A DNA stretch of 64,000 nucleotides, from NCBI RefSeq assembly GCF_042219825.1, contig NZ_JBHJHQ010000007.1:62001-126000 (forward strand), written 5' to 3'. Under the pieces are notes generated by a model that worked only from the letters and a program-made list of their open reading frames with translations, had not been told where the DNA came from and searched no databases. Every line of letters starts with the position of its first letter. The first letter of the stretch is position 1. The stretch comes from JBHJHP01 sp042219825 (GTDB lineage Bacteria; Bacteroidota; Bacteroidia; Bacteroidales; UBA5342). Made by a program: the position numbers and the translations under genes. This document shows positions 43,572 to 53,180 of the stretch, one piece after another.

Positions 43572-46469
43572 ATGACGGATGCATTGCAACAACTCAGGGA
43601 AGAAATAAAGGGAGATGTACATTTTAACGACGTCTGGCGGTCGCTTTATGCAACAGATGCATCATCATACCGCGAAAAACCTCTGGCCGTTGTCATCCCT
43701 GAAACTGTCGATGATATCAAAAAAACCATTGCCTTTGCCAACACCCACAAAACATCTGTTATTCCAAGGGCTGCCGGAACATCACTTGCAGGCCAGGTGG
43801 TTGGGTCAGGCATCGTCATCGACATCTCCAAACATTTGAACCGGATTCTTGAGTTGAATACTAAAGAACACTGGGTAAAGGTTGAACCGGGTGTAAACCT
43901 GGCCGAACTTAATATGCATCTCAAACCTCACGGTCTGCAGTTCGGACCCGAAACGTCCACTGCCAACCGGTGCCGCGTGGGCGGTATGCTGGGAAATAAT
44001 TCCTGTGGTCTGCATTCCCTTATTTATGGCAGTGTGCGAGACCATATTCTTGAAGTGGATGCCATTCTTTCTGATGGGTCAGAAGTAAAATTTGAACCCC
44101 TCGACCAACAAAGGTTTGAGGCAAAGCTTCATTCAGAAAACAGCCTTGAACGCTCAATTTATCAGAACATCCAAAAGATACTGACTGATCCGGAACTAAA
44201 ACAGGAAATAAAGGATGCCTATCCACTGGAAGAGGTTCACCGGCGAAATATGGGATATGCTCTTGACTTTTTAACGGAAACCGCACCATTTGAACCTACA
44301 GAAACACCCTTTAACTTCTGCAAGTTACTGGCAGGATCCGAGGGCACTCTGGCCTTTACAAAATCCATGAAGCTGAACCTTATCCCGCTGCCTCCTAAGG
44401 TAAAGGGTGTGGTGGCAGCTCATTTTAATTCACTTGAAGAGGCTTTAAAGGCCAATATTATTGCATTACAATATCATCCCGGTGCGGTTGAGATGATGGA
44501 TGATATTATCATTAAGTGCACCGAATCAAACATTGAACAACGCAAAAACCGCTTCTGGCTGGAAGGGAACCCAAAGAATGTTCTCGTTATTGAATTCGCC
44601 CGCGAAACCGAAAAGGAAATCCGGGATGTGGTGGATAAGATGACCGCAGAACTAGAGAAAAACGGTTATGGCTATGCCTTTCCGCTGATCTTTGGGGATG
44701 ATAAGATAAAACGCGTCTGGGATCTGCGTACTGCCGGTCTTGGTCTGTTGTCCAATGTAGAGGGTGACCGCAAAAGCACTACCGTTATTGAAGATACTGC
44801 AGTAGCACCGCGCCTGTTGCCGGATTACATTAACGAATTTCAGGCGGTACTGGATAAATATGGTTTGCAGTGTGTGTTTTATGCCCATGTTGGATCAGGG
44901 GAGATTCATCTGCGTCCCTTGCTGAACCTGAAAGTGGAGGAAGACAGGCAGCTCTATCAAACCATCGCTGAAGAGATTGCAAAACTGGTAAAAAAATACC
45001 GTGGTTCGCTCAGCGGTGAACACGGAGACGGACGCTTACGCGGGCACTTTATTCCGTTTATGTACGGCGATAAAATCTATCGTCTTTTTAAGGATATCAA
45101 ACAAACCTGGGATCCGAACAACATCTTTAACCCGGGGAAAATAGTGGATGTTCCACCCATTACAGAAAGCCTGAGGTATCTGCCTTCCAATCGTTATCCG
45201 GAAATTGAAACCGTAAGCGATTTCACACCGGTGAAAGGATTTTTAAGGGCCGTGGAAAAATGCAACGGATCGGGAGATTGCCGTAAAAGTGAGTTTATTG
45301 GAGGTACCATGTGCCCGACCTATATGGCTACCCGCGATGAAGATAAATCCACCCGGGGACGGTCAAATCTACTAAGGGAACATATGCACCACAGCACTAA
45401 AGCAGATCCTCTTGATCAACAGGAACTTTACGATATTCTGGATTTGTGTATATCGTGTAAAGCCTGTAAATCTGAATGCCCGGCGAATATTGACATGGCA
45501 CGTTTCAAAGCCGAATTCCTGCAACATTATTACGATATTCACGGCATTCCGTTTCGTTCAGGAATGATTGCCTACCTTCCGGTTATGAACCGCCTGATCT
45601 ATCCGGTCCGGGAAATGGCCAACCTGGTTCAAAAAACAACGGCATTCAAAAAACTCATGGGATTTGCTCCCAAACGAACGCTCCCTATGGTGAAACGTCA
45701 GCTTACCTCGCGCGTCCGTCAAACCACTAATTCAAAAGACAAGCTGGTATACTTTTACGCTGACGAGTTTACCAACATGCAGGAACCGGAGACCGGTCTC
45801 TCAGCCATTGCACTGCTCAACAAACTGGGTTATCATGTGGTGATACCAAAACTTCGGGACAGCGGCCGGACTTACATCTCAAAGGGCTTGTTGCGAAAAG
45901 CCAAGCAGCTGGCAACAGACAACATCATGCTGCTGAAAGATCTTATTTCATCCGATCATCCGTTGATCGGTCTGGAACCCTCCACCATCCTGTCCTTCCG
46001 GGATGAGTATCCTGAACTTGTGGATAAGCATTTGCAGGATGATGCTAAGAAAGTTGCCGGATACACCATGCTGTTCGAAGAGTTTTTTATGCGTGAAGTA
46101 GAAGCTGGTCGTATTTCAAAAGCATCGTTTTCTGCTGAACCCAAAACCATCAGATTGCATGGTCATTGTCAGCAAAAAGCGGTGGCTTCTACTACGCCGA
46201 CCTTACAGATGCTCTCTTTTCCTGAGAATTACAGCGTTGAAGAGTTTAAAACCGGATGCTGCGGCATGGCCGGATCATTCGGTTACGAAAAAGAACATTA
46301 TGACCTTTCCATGCAGATCGGCGAAATGATATTGTTTCCGGAGGTTCGCAAAAGCAATGAGGAAACGATATTGGCAGCACCCGGAACAAGTTGCCGCCAT
46401 CACATTAAAGATGGAACCGGAAAATCTGCCCTCCACCCAGTGGAAATCATGTTAAGTGCCTTAAAATAA
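43572..46469 (+). CDS. FAD-binding and Fe-S dehydrogenase (GlcD-GlcF type fusion, YdiJ-like)
   Basis: The product is 965 residues from ATG 43572; an in-frame TTG at 43491 seems too far upstream. The N-terminal half is a PCMH-type FAD domain ('VIPRAAGTSLAGQVVGSGIVIDISKHLN') plus the FAD-oxidase C-terminal domain ('EHGDGRLRGHFIPFMYG'). The second half has iron-sulfur motifs ('CNGSGDCRKSEF...CPTYMATRDEDKSTRGRSNLLRE', 'CISCKACKSECPANIDMARFK') and CCG-type motifs ('GHCQQKA', 'TGCCGMAGSFG'). This is the layout of D-2-hydroxyglutarate/D-lactate dehydrogenases such as YdiJ. It should oxidise a D-2-hydroxyacid and pass electrons to quinone or another carrier. Confidence 0.92.
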   Translation: MTDALQQLREEIKGDVHFNDVWRSLYATDASSYREKPLAVVIPETVDDIKKTIAFANTHKTSVIPRAAGTSLAGQVVGSGIVIDISKHLNRILELNTKEHWVKVEPGVNLAELNMHLKPHGLQFGPETSTANRCRVGGMLGNNSCGLHSLIYGSVRDHILEVDAILSDGSEVKFEPLDQQRFEAKLHSENSLERSIYQNIQKILTDPELKQEIKDAYPLEEVHRRNMGYALDFLTETAPFEPTETPFNFCKLLAGSEGTLAFTKSMKLNLIPLPPKVKGVVAAHFNSLEEALKANIIALQYHPGAVEMMDDIIIKCTESNIEQRKNRFWLEGNPKNVLVIEFARETEKEIRDVVDKMTAELEKNGYGYAFPLIFGDDKIKRVWDLRTAGLGLLSNVEGDRKSTTVIEDTAVAPRLLPDYINEFQAVLDKYGLQCVFYAHVGSGEIHLRPLLNLKVEEDRQLYQTIAEEIAKLVKKYRGSLSGEHGDGRLRGHFIPFMYGDKIYRLFKDIKQTWDPNNIFNPGKIVDVPPITESLRYLPSNRYPEIETVSDFTPVKGFLRAVEKCNGSGDCRKSEFIGGTMCPTYMATRDEDKSTRGRSNLLREHMHHSTKADPLDQQELYDILDLCISCKACKSECPANIDMARFKAEFLQHYYDIHGIPFRSGMIAYLPVMNRLIYPVREMANLVQKTTAFKKLMGFAPKRTLPMVKRQLTSRVRQTTNSKDKLVYFYADEFTNMQEPETGLSAIALLNKLGYHVVIPKLRDSGRTYISKGLLRKAKQLATDNIMLLKDLISSDHPLIGLEPSTILSFRDEYPELVDKHLQDDAKKVAGYTMLFEEFFMREVEAGRISKASFSAEPKTIRLHGHCQQKAVASTTPTLQMLSFPENYSVEEFKTGCCGMAGSFGYEKEHYDLSMQIGEMILFPEVRKSNEETILAAPGTSCRHHIKDGTGKSALHPVEIMLSALK

Positions 46470-46559
46470 GCTATCTTATTCTTTCAGACTTGACTTTTAG
46501 GCAAAAAAAACGTAATTTGTCTAAGATAATTTATTTACCAAAACCTAAAACAATTCATC

Positions 46560-46880
46560 ATGTTTAGACTACAATTAAATGGTGTACTTGGCACCGATGC
46601 CGAAGTTCGTGAAGTTGGCAAACGCAAAGCCATTAATTTCAGTGTTGCTGTTCATAAGGAATACAAAGATTCCAACGGCAATAAAGTTGAAAAAACAGAC
46701 TGGATAAAAGCGGTTATCTGGAAGAGTGAAAAACAAAGCACTAAAATTGCCGAGTACCTTAAGAAAGGCAAAAGGGTTTATGTGGAAGGCGAACCCAGTG
46801 CCGATGCCTTTATCACTAAAGATGGCGATGCTGCCGGTACACTAAATCTTATTGTCAGGGATATCGAATTAATGAATTAA
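46560..46880 (+). CDS. ssb: short single-stranded DNA-binding protein
   Basis: The 106-residue OB-fold protein ('VLGTDAEVREVGKRKAINFSVAVHKEYKDSNGNKVEKTDWIKAVIWKSEKQSTKIAEYLKKGKRVYVEGEPSADAF') ends right after the fold with 'LIVRDIELMN'. The flexible linker and acidic C-terminal tip (DDDIPF-like) through which typical SSBs recruit partners are missing, and a terminator follows directly. It is therefore probably a secondary SSB/PriB-like protein, with the main ssb elsewhere. A candidate promoter (TTG 46490, TAATTTG 46513) lies upstream. Confidence 0.85.
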   Translation: MFRLQLNGVLGTDAEVREVGKRKAINFSVAVHKEYKDSNGNKVEKTDWIKAVIWKSEKQSTKIAEYLKKGKRVYVEGEPSADAFITKDGDAAGTLNLIVRDIELMN

Positions 46881-46900
46881 TTTCTCCTGATTAGACTTTA

Positions 46901-46926
46901 AAACCGCCTGATCCGGCGGTTTTATT
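46901..46926 (+). terminator. intrinsic terminator after ssb
   Basis: AAACCGCC (46901-46908) and GGCGGTTT (46915-46922) form an 8-bp stem followed by a T-rich run. Confidence 0.85.
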
Positions 46927-47024
46927 TTGATACATTTCTAAATAAAGAAATTTTTCTTTAATTTATTTCCGCCAGTCAAAAAACTGTTCTACTTTTGCAG
47001 CCTCAAAAATAAGGGACAAAGAAA

Positions 47025-48449
47025 ATGGCACATACAAGTAATACGATGATCATCCGCAGGGAGTTGCTGAGCAGGATCGTCCGGTTGCATTATGAAGGGG
47101 TTTTAGAGCAGGAGATTGACCGCATACCATTAAAGATGGCACCTAAAAACAGTGCCGCTTCCCGCCGTTGCTGCATCCATAAAGAACGCGCCGTCATTAA
47201 GTATAAATCGTTCCCCTTACTGGGGTTCACCACAGCACAGGAAGAAGATGAACTGACACCTTTATCGGAATATGCACGTCAGGCTTATCTCCGCGAGAAA
47301 CCATCAGAAGAAATTCTGACAGTGGTGGATGAAGCCTGCACCAGTTGCATAAAGGCACAATACGTGGTGAGCAACATGTGCCGTGGCTGTGTGGCCCGTC
47401 CATGTGTTATGAACTGTCCGAAAGATGCCGTCTCCATGAATAAAAGCGGGCAGGCAGAAATTGATACCGATAAATGTATCAACTGTGGCATATGTCAGAA
47501 GGAGTGTCAGTATCATGCCATAATTTACCAGCCAATCCCCTGTGAGGCTGCCTGCCCCGTGGGAGCCATCTCAAAAAACGAAAATAAGATTGAAGAGATC
47601 GACCACAGCAAATGTATTTACTGTGGCAAGTGCCTGCAGGCCTGTCCATTCGGATCCATATTTGAAGTGAGCCAGATGATTGACATTCTGCGGGATATTG
47701 ACCGGGATGATGCATTGACAGCCCTGTTTGCACCTTCCATTCACAGTCAGTTTTCACTCACCACCGGACAAATCCATAACCTGTTTAAAATACTTGGGTT
47801 TAAGGATGTGGTTGAAGTAGCTGATGGTGCCGTTCTGACCACAGAACACGAAGCAAAAGAATTCGGAGAGAAGATGGCAGAGGGGCAACCTCTGATGACC
47901 ACCAGCTGTTGTCCGGGCTACATGGAAACCGTAAAAAAGCATATCCCGCAATTAATGTCCTTTGTGTCAGAAACACCATCACCAATGGCCTATGCTGCAA
48001 AAATTGCACGGGAGAATAACAAAAGCTGCAAAACTGTTTTCGTCGGCCCCTGCATCGCAAAGCGCAAAGAAGCTGCCGACAATCAGGATGTGGATTATGT
48101 GTTGTCCTTTGAGGAACTTAACTCCATCATTGTGGCACTTGGTATTGACCTGGGCGAAATCCCCGATGATGAAAGCAAAAACAACAAACGAACCGTCAAC
48201 CGTGGTTTTGCTATGAGCGGAGGCGTACTGGCTGCAGTAAAATCTGTAAATAAGGATGTAGAAATTCGCGATATGGTTATCAATGGTCTGGATAAAAAAA
48301 GTATTGCTGTGCTGAAAGCTGCAGCCAAAGGAAAAGCCGAAGGAAACTTCATTGAGGTGATGTGTTGTGAAGGTGGTTGTATAGCCGGGCCGGGAGCTCT
48401 GGGTGAAGTGAGAGCCAATAAACGCCTGTTCGAATCCAACCTGAAGTAA
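47025..48449 (+). CDS. [FeFe]-hydrogenase, monomeric (group B-like)
   Basis: The 474-residue protein combines an N-terminal Cys-rich part (C105, C108, C119, C122, C127, C131), two ferredoxin-type clusters ('CINCGICQKEC' from 151; 'CIYCGKCLQAC' from 197) and an H-cluster domain with the three signatures: 'TSCCPGY' (C295/C296), 'GPCIAKRKE' (C343) and 'EVMCCEGGC' (C447, C448, C452). It lacks the N-terminal 2Fe-2S domain of bifurcating HydA. The L1 motif TSCCPGY instead of TSCCPxW fits the group B enzymes of Bacteroides-type anaerobes. Expected reaction: ferredoxin-linked H2 production or uptake in the cytoplasm. Maturases HydEFG are not in the window. Confidence 0.9.
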   Translation: MAHTSNTMIIRRELLSRIVRLHYEGVLEQEIDRIPLKMAPKNSAASRRCCIHKERAVIKYKSFPLLGFTTAQEEDELTPLSEYARQAYLREKPSEEILTVVDEACTSCIKAQYVVSNMCRGCVARPCVMNCPKDAVSMNKSGQAEIDTDKCINCGICQKECQYHAIIYQPIPCEAACPVGAISKNENKIEEIDHSKCIYCGKCLQACPFGSIFEVSQMIDILRDIDRDDALTALFAPSIHSQFSLTTGQIHNLFKILGFKDVVEVADGAVLTTEHEAKEFGEKMAEGQPLMTTSCCPGYMETVKKHIPQLMSFVSETPSPMAYAAKIARENNKSCKTVFVGPCIAKRKEAADNQDVDYVLSFEELNSIIVALGIDLGEIPDDESKNNKRTVNRGFAMSGGVLAAVKSVNKDVEIRDMVINGLDKKSIAVLKAAAKGKAEGNFIEVMCCEGGCIAGPGALGEVRANKRLFESNLK

Positions 48450-48452
48450 TAC

Positions 48453-50003
48453 TCAGCCCATTCGGGCAGCCAGTGCTTCAGCGGCGTTCTCACCATCCAT
48501 GGCTGATGACACAATACCTCCGGCATAGCCTGAACCTTCTCCGCAGGGATAGAGGTTTTTAATGGAAACATGTTCAAAGGTTTCCCTGTTTCTGGGTATT
48601 CGAACCGGGGAAGAAGTCCTTGATTCCACTCCGGCTATCAATGCTTCATTGGTCAAAAATCCCCTCGTTTTGTTATCGAATTGCCGGAATCCCTGTTGTA
48701 ACCTGTACCGGATTGATTTGGGCAACCATTCGTGCAAAGGTGAGGGCAGTAATCCAGGAACATACGACGACGAAGGCAGCGATTTGGAATGTCGGTTCTG
48801 CACAAAATCATCCAGCCGTTGTGCCGGTGCAACCTGTGTCTGACCGCCCGATTCAAATGCTTCTTTTTCCAGATTCTCCTGGTAATCCAGCCCTTTTAGC
48901 GGTTTGCTATCAGAACCAATATCTTCAGGACGGACTTCGACAACGATTCCCGAGTTAGCCCACCTGGAGTTTCTCAGAGACGGTGACATACCGTTGACTA
49001 CCACTTCGCCCGGTGATGTAGCTGATGGGACAATAAAACCGCCGGGGCACATACAAAATGAATACACACCCCGTTCTGATACCTGTGCTGTTAAAGCATA
49101 GGATGCTGCAGGCAAATAGTCGCCTCTGCCTTTGGGAGAATGGTACTGGATCTGATCTATCAGTTCCTGAGGGTGCTCAACACGAACGCCCATGGCAAAG
49201 GTTTTGGATTCAAGCAATACCTGGCTCTGATCCAGAAAACGGTACACGTCCCTTGCAGAATGACCAGTTGCCAGAATCACGGGGCCGGTATATTCATTTC
49301 CATCATGAGTACGGACGCCTTTAACGGTATTATCTTCCAGAATTAATCCGGTGACTTTCGAACTGAAATATACTTTCCCTCCCGCATTTTCAATGGTAGC
49401 ACGAATATTTGTGATTACGGCCGGCAGTTTATCTGTCCCGATATGCGGGTGTGCATCAATCAGGATATCTGTGGTAGCACCATGAAAGCAGAGGACTTCA
49501 AGAATGCGTTTTACATTCCCGCGCTTCACGCTGCGTGTGTATAATTTCCCATCCGAAAAGGTTCCGGCACCGCCTTCCCCGAATCCGTAGTTGGAATCCG
49601 GATCAACAACATGCGACCGGTTCAGGGTTGCAATATCGCGTTTGCGTTCAGCCACCTTCTTTCCACGCTCAAGTACTATGGGTTTCAGTCCTTTCTCAAT
49701 GCAGCGCAAAGCAGCAAACAATCCGGCTGGACCGGCGCCCACAATCACAACCTGCTTCCCATCATGTACATCAGGATATTCAAATACGGGAACGACATCA
49801 TCCTTGGGTTCCTCGTTGATATAAAGACGCACATTAAGATTGATCCAGATGGTACGCTGACGGGCATCAACGGAGCGTTTTAATATTCTTACATGTGTAA
49901 TTTGATTCGTGTCTACACCAGCCTTCCGGGCTGCAGCTCTCCTGTACAATTCAGCCGTGGCGGCCTCCTTAGGAGAAACTCTGAGCTGGATATCCCGGAT
50001 CAT
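48453..50003 (-). CDS. FAD-dependent oxidoreductase (COG2509-like)
   Basis: The 516-residue flavoprotein has an N-terminal ~85-residue domain, then 'VVIVGAGPAGLFAALRCIEKG' (FAD binding), 'SNYGFGEGGAGTFSDGKLYTR', 'ATGHSARDVYRFL' and a C-terminal 'LYPCGEGSGYAGGIVSSAMDG'. This fits the uncharacterised FAD-dependent dehydrogenase family COG2509, widespread in anaerobes. The physiological substrate is unknown. Its start codon overlaps the porT stop by one base (TAATG on the minus strand), so it is co-translated with porT and ubiE. It converges with the hydrogenase gene 3 bp away. Confidence 0.88.
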   Translation of the reverse strand: MIRDIQLRVSPKEAATAELYRRAAARKAGVDTNQITHVRILKRSVDARQRTIWINLNVRLYINEEPKDDVVPVFEYPDVHDGKQVVIVGAGPAGLFAALRCIEKGLKPIVLERGKKVAERKRDIATLNRSHVVDPDSNYGFGEGGAGTFSDGKLYTRSVKRGNVKRILEVLCFHGATTDILIDAHPHIGTDKLPAVITNIRATIENAGGKVYFSSKVTGLILEDNTVKGVRTHDGNEYTGPVILATGHSARDVYRFLDQSQVLLESKTFAMGVRVEHPQELIDQIQYHSPKGRGDYLPAASYALTAQVSERGVYSFCMCPGGFIVPSATSPGEVVVNGMSPSLRNSRWANSGIVVEVRPEDIGSDSKPLKGLDYQENLEKEAFESGGQTQVAPAQRLDDFVQNRHSKSLPSSSYVPGLLPSPLHEWLPKSIRYRLQQGFRQFDNKTRGFLTNEALIAGVESRTSSPVRIPRNRETFEHVSIKNLYPCGEGSGYAGGIVSSAMDGENAAEALAARMG

Positions 50004-50704
50004 TATTCAAAATTAAACGAAATGATAAATAAGCGGGAATAGAGGTTACTGATAGCATTTGTATAACGGGGATCATAGCCTTCTGTCGGCGGTCTGTCGT
50101 GCCACAGAACATCATTAAACCCGATGGCAAAACGTACTTCCAGACCAAACCTGAAATAGGGCAGATAAAAATCGGATCCAACACCCATTTCAAAATAATA
50201 ATCCACGGGATTGAGCACAATATCGTCTTTACGGCTTCGGGCCAGATCGAACCTTACATTCGGGCCGAATACCAAATAAGGCTTGGCATTTCCGTCGCGA
50301 AGTGCTTTATATTTTATCAACAAAGGTGTTTCAATAAAAGTGGATTTTACGGAAATCGGTGATTCCCTTAATACACCAGACTCGGTTATAAAATTCATAT
50401 CCCGTTGCCCGAATGAAATTCCCGGAACAAAACGCAGGTTCATGAATTTATTCAGACGTAAAGATGATATAATTCCCACATGAAATCCGGGATTTAGTGA
50501 AGATTGATCAGTAAACCAAATGTTGCCATCTCCATCCGGAACGCCGGAATGCACTGATGTAAAGTACATAAAGTTTGTTCCCAGTGTGAACCCGAAATGC
50601 AACCTGTCCTGGTCGAATGTAGGAAGGTTTTCAACCACTTCCTGCCCCCGGACCTGAATGGCCAGGACCAAAAGGACCAATATGCCTGTTAGTTTTCGTA
50701 TCAA
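50003..50704 (-). CDS. porT: PorT-like outer-membrane beta-barrel protein (T9SS)
   Basis: The 233-residue protein has a signal peptide (to about residue 20, VRGQ) and about eight amphipathic strands ending in '...LFIISFNFE' with an aromatic C-terminal residue region, the pattern of a small outer-membrane barrel. The sequence 'HFGFTLGTNFMYF' and 'VPGISFGQRDMNF' together with the position directly after ubiE match PorT of Porphyromonas and Flavobacterium, a component required for type IX secretion. The identification relies on the conserved ubiE-porT order as well as on sequence. It fits the sorting-domain protein at 18.0-20.4 kb. Confidence 0.82.
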   Translation of the reverse strand: MIRKLTGILVLLVLAIQVRGQEVVENLPTFDQDRLHFGFTLGTNFMYFTSVHSGVPDGDGNIWFTDQSSLNPGFHVGIISSLRLNKFMNLRFVPGISFGQRDMNFITESGVLRESPISVKSTFIETPLLIKYKALRDGNAKPYLVFGPNVRFDLARSRKDDIVLNPVDYYFEMGVGSDFYLPYFRFGLEVRFAIGFNDVLWHDRPPTEGYDPRYTNAISNLYSRLFIISFNFE

Positions 50705-50784
50705 AGTATGATGTTTATGATTGTAAACGAATTCAATGCAAAAATATTCTAAAAGTCAGTGAGTTAAAAATATTTAAACTTTTA

Positions 50785-51522
50785 TTATTTCACACCCGTA
50801 TATAGCGAGGCGATCCCGAAGGTTAGTTTTCGTTGTTTTCTGTCTTTAAGCCCGGCATTTTTCATCAGGTTAAGAAAACCTTCTCCCTCAGGAAATGCAT
50901 CCACCGATTCGGGCAGGTATGTATAAGCCCTGTTATCGCCGGAAACAAAGCGACCAAAAAACGGGATCAGATGAAAGGAATAAAACCGATAAAGCTGTTT
51001 CACAGGGAATGCTGTCGGTTTGGAAAACTCAAGAACGGCAATGGTTCCGCCTTTTCTAACCACTCTTGTCATATCCTTTAATCCCACAAGAGGATCCTGA
51101 AAATTACGGATTCCGAAACCTACTGTCACCACATCAAACGTATTGTCCTTAAATGGCAGATTTTCCGCATCACCGGTAGTAAATTCCATGTCACAGTTCA
51201 GGTTGCGCTTCTCTTTTTTCTCCCTCGCAACAGCCAGCATCCCTTCCGAAATATCAGCACCGGTCACTTTTCCCGATGTTATTTTTGCCAACTGAAAAGC
51301 CAGATCACCGGTTCCGGTCGCAATGTCCAGCACCTGCTCAGGTTGAACCTGCCTTAATGTCCGAATCACCCTTTTGCGCCACAGACGGTCAATTCCGAAT
51401 GACAAAAATATATTTAGAAAGTCATACTTCTTTGAAATATTATCAAACATGGAAGCTACTTCCTCTTTTTTTGTCCCCTTTTCACCATGATATGGTGATA
51501 CAACTTTTTTATCCTCTTTCAT
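50785..51522 (-). CDS. ubiE: demethylmenaquinone methyltransferase
   Basis: The 245-residue class I SAM-dependent methyltransferase has 'VLDIATGTGDLAFQLA' (SAM loop), 'GADISEGMLAVAREK', 'VTVGFGIRNFQDPLVGLKDMTRVVRKGGTIAVLEFSKP' and 'YTYLPESVDAFPEGEGF', all diagnostic of UbiE/MenG. It adds the methyl group in the last step of menaquinone synthesis. It is the first gene of a leftward operon with porT and the COG2509 flavoprotein. A consensus -7 box lies 7 bp upstream of the start, implying a very short leader. Confidence 0.96.
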   Translation of the reverse strand: MKEDKKVVSPYHGEKGTKKEEVASMFDNISKKYDFLNIFLSFGIDRLWRKRVIRTLRQVQPEQVLDIATGTGDLAFQLAKITSGKVTGADISEGMLAVAREKKEKRNLNCDMEFTTGDAENLPFKDNTFDVVTVGFGIRNFQDPLVGLKDMTRVVRKGGTIAVLEFSKPTAFPVKQLYRFYSFHLIPFFGRFVSGDNRAYTYLPESVDAFPEGEGFLNLMKNAGLKDRKQRKLTFGIASLYTGVK

Positions 51523-51528
51523 GCGTCA

Positions 51529-51536
51529 CAAAGATA
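51529..51536 (-). promoter_or_regulatory. TAnnTTTG -7 box for ubiE-porT operon
   Basis: The minus strand reads TATCTTTG; TTG at 51555-51553 lies 16 bp farther upstream. The start codon is only 7 bp downstream of the box. Confidence 0.5.
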
Positions 51537-51643
51537 GAAAAATGTTTAATTTCAACTGATTTTAAACAAGCTATAAGCAATTGATATACTAAACATAAAA
51601 TGGTGCTTGCTTGTTTAGGTTCTGAACGTAGAATAAAATAAAA

Positions 51644-53170
51644 ATGGAAAACAAACCCGAATCGCACATACTCGTAATATTTGGAGCTTCCGGTGACCTG
51701 ACTCACCGTAAATTAATGCCTGCTATTCACGACCTATACGAACAGGAGTTTTTATGTGAAAACTTTGCCGTTCTGGGCGTTGGGCGTACCGAAATGAAGG
51801 ATGAATCGTTCCGTGAATCACTGGTAGAAGGCATCACCAACTTTTCACAGGTAAAACGTGAAGATGTGGATAAATTTCTGCTACAAGTGCATTATCAGTC
51901 CATCGACACCAAAAATGCAGACGATTATGCCGTTCTGAAGGAACGAATTGAGAAAATAGCCAAAGCGCACGGCATCAACGGCAACATTATTTTTTACCTG
52001 GCAACACCACCGGGTATGTTTGAGCCGATCTCAAAGAACCTGAAATCACAGGGGCTGCACAAAGAAAAGAATGGAAATTTCAGACGCATCATTATAGAAA
52101 AACCGTTTGGACACGATCTGTCTTCAGCCAAAGAGTTGAATAACAAACTAAAATCGGTATTTAAAGAGGACCAGATTTACCGTATCGACCATTACTTAGG
52201 GAAAGAAACGGTACAGAATCTTTTGGTTACCCGTTTCTCCAACAGCATTTTTGAACCGCTATGGAACCGGAATTTCATTTCACATGTTGAGATTACGGCA
52301 TCCGAAAGCCTGGGAATTGGTTCACGTGCCGGTTACTATGACCAATCCGGTGCTTTGCGGGACATGTTCCAGAATCACCTGCTGCAGTTGCTCACATTTG
52401 TGGCCATGGAGCCACCAACGGTGATTGATTCTGAGAGCATTCGTAACGAAAGTAAAAAAGTGCTTCAGGCTGTGAGGGCTATCGATAAGGATAATATGTA
52501 CAAGCATGTCATTCGTGGTCAGTATACAGCATCAAAAATTCGCGGAGAAGAAGTAAAAGGCTACCGACAGGAAGCAGGCGTTGATCCGCAAAGCCGTACA
52601 GAAACCTATATCGCTGTCAAACTTTTCATTGATAACTGGCGCTGGGCAGGTGTGCCTTTTTATGTCAGATCGGGTAAAAGGCTTCCAACGCGGGTGACAG
52701 AAATTGTGATCAACTTTAAACATACACCTCACCATCTGTTTCACCGGAACCAGTCTATTGTGCAATCACCAAACCAGTTAATTATAAGAATTCAACCGGA
52801 TGAAGGTATTTTGCTTAACTTTGGTATGAAATTGCCGGGAGCAGGTTATGAGGTAAAAAATGTAGGAATGGATTTCCATTATTCGGATCTGAGCCAGGTA
52901 TATTTGCCGCAGGCTTACGAAAGGCTGTTGCTTGATTCCATGATGGGAGACAGTACGCTGTTCTCGCGTGGTGATAATGTGGAAGAGGCCTGGGATATTG
53001 TTCAGCCAATTATTGACAGAATGAATGACGACCCGGACTTCCCTCTATTTGGGTATCCGGCAGGAACCTGGGGTCCAAGAGAAGCAGAAGGATTAATTGA
53101 TGCCGAGGGACAGACGTGGCGATTCCCGTGTAAAAATCTCTCAAACAGTGATGAATACTGTGAATTATAA
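51644..53170 (+). CDS. zwf: glucose-6-phosphate 1-dehydrogenase
   Basis: The 508-residue enzyme has the coenzyme fingerprint 'FGASGDLTHRKLMPAI' and the active-site segment 'YRIDHYLGKETVQNL' with catalytic His, plus the family sequence 'RSGKRLPTRVTEIVINF'. It oxidises glucose-6-phosphate with NADP+ (or NAD+) to the lactone, the first step of the oxidative pentose phosphate path. The next gene, 10 bp downstream, encodes the lactonase. A 6-phosphogluconate dehydrogenase (gnd) gene, often next to these in Bacteroidota, is not in the window. Confidence 0.97.
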   Translation: MENKPESHILVIFGASGDLTHRKLMPAIHDLYEQEFLCENFAVLGVGRTEMKDESFRESLVEGITNFSQVKREDVDKFLLQVHYQSIDTKNADDYAVLKERIEKIAKAHGINGNIIFYLATPPGMFEPISKNLKSQGLHKEKNGNFRRIIIEKPFGHDLSSAKELNNKLKSVFKEDQIYRIDHYLGKETVQNLLVTRFSNSIFEPLWNRNFISHVEITASESLGIGSRAGYYDQSGALRDMFQNHLLQLLTFVAMEPPTVIDSESIRNESKKVLQAVRAIDKDNMYKHVIRGQYTASKIRGEEVKGYRQEAGVDPQSRTETYIAVKLFIDNWRWAGVPFYVRSGKRLPTRVTEIVINFKHTPHHLFHRNQSIVQSPNQLIIRIQPDEGILLNFGMKLPGAGYEVKNVGMDFHYSDLSQVYLPQAYERLLLDSMMGDSTLFSRGDNVEEAWDIVQPIIDRMNDDPDFPLFGYPAGTWGPREAEGLIDAEGQTWRFPCKNLSNSDEYCEL

Positions 53171-53180
53171 TACTCAAGCC

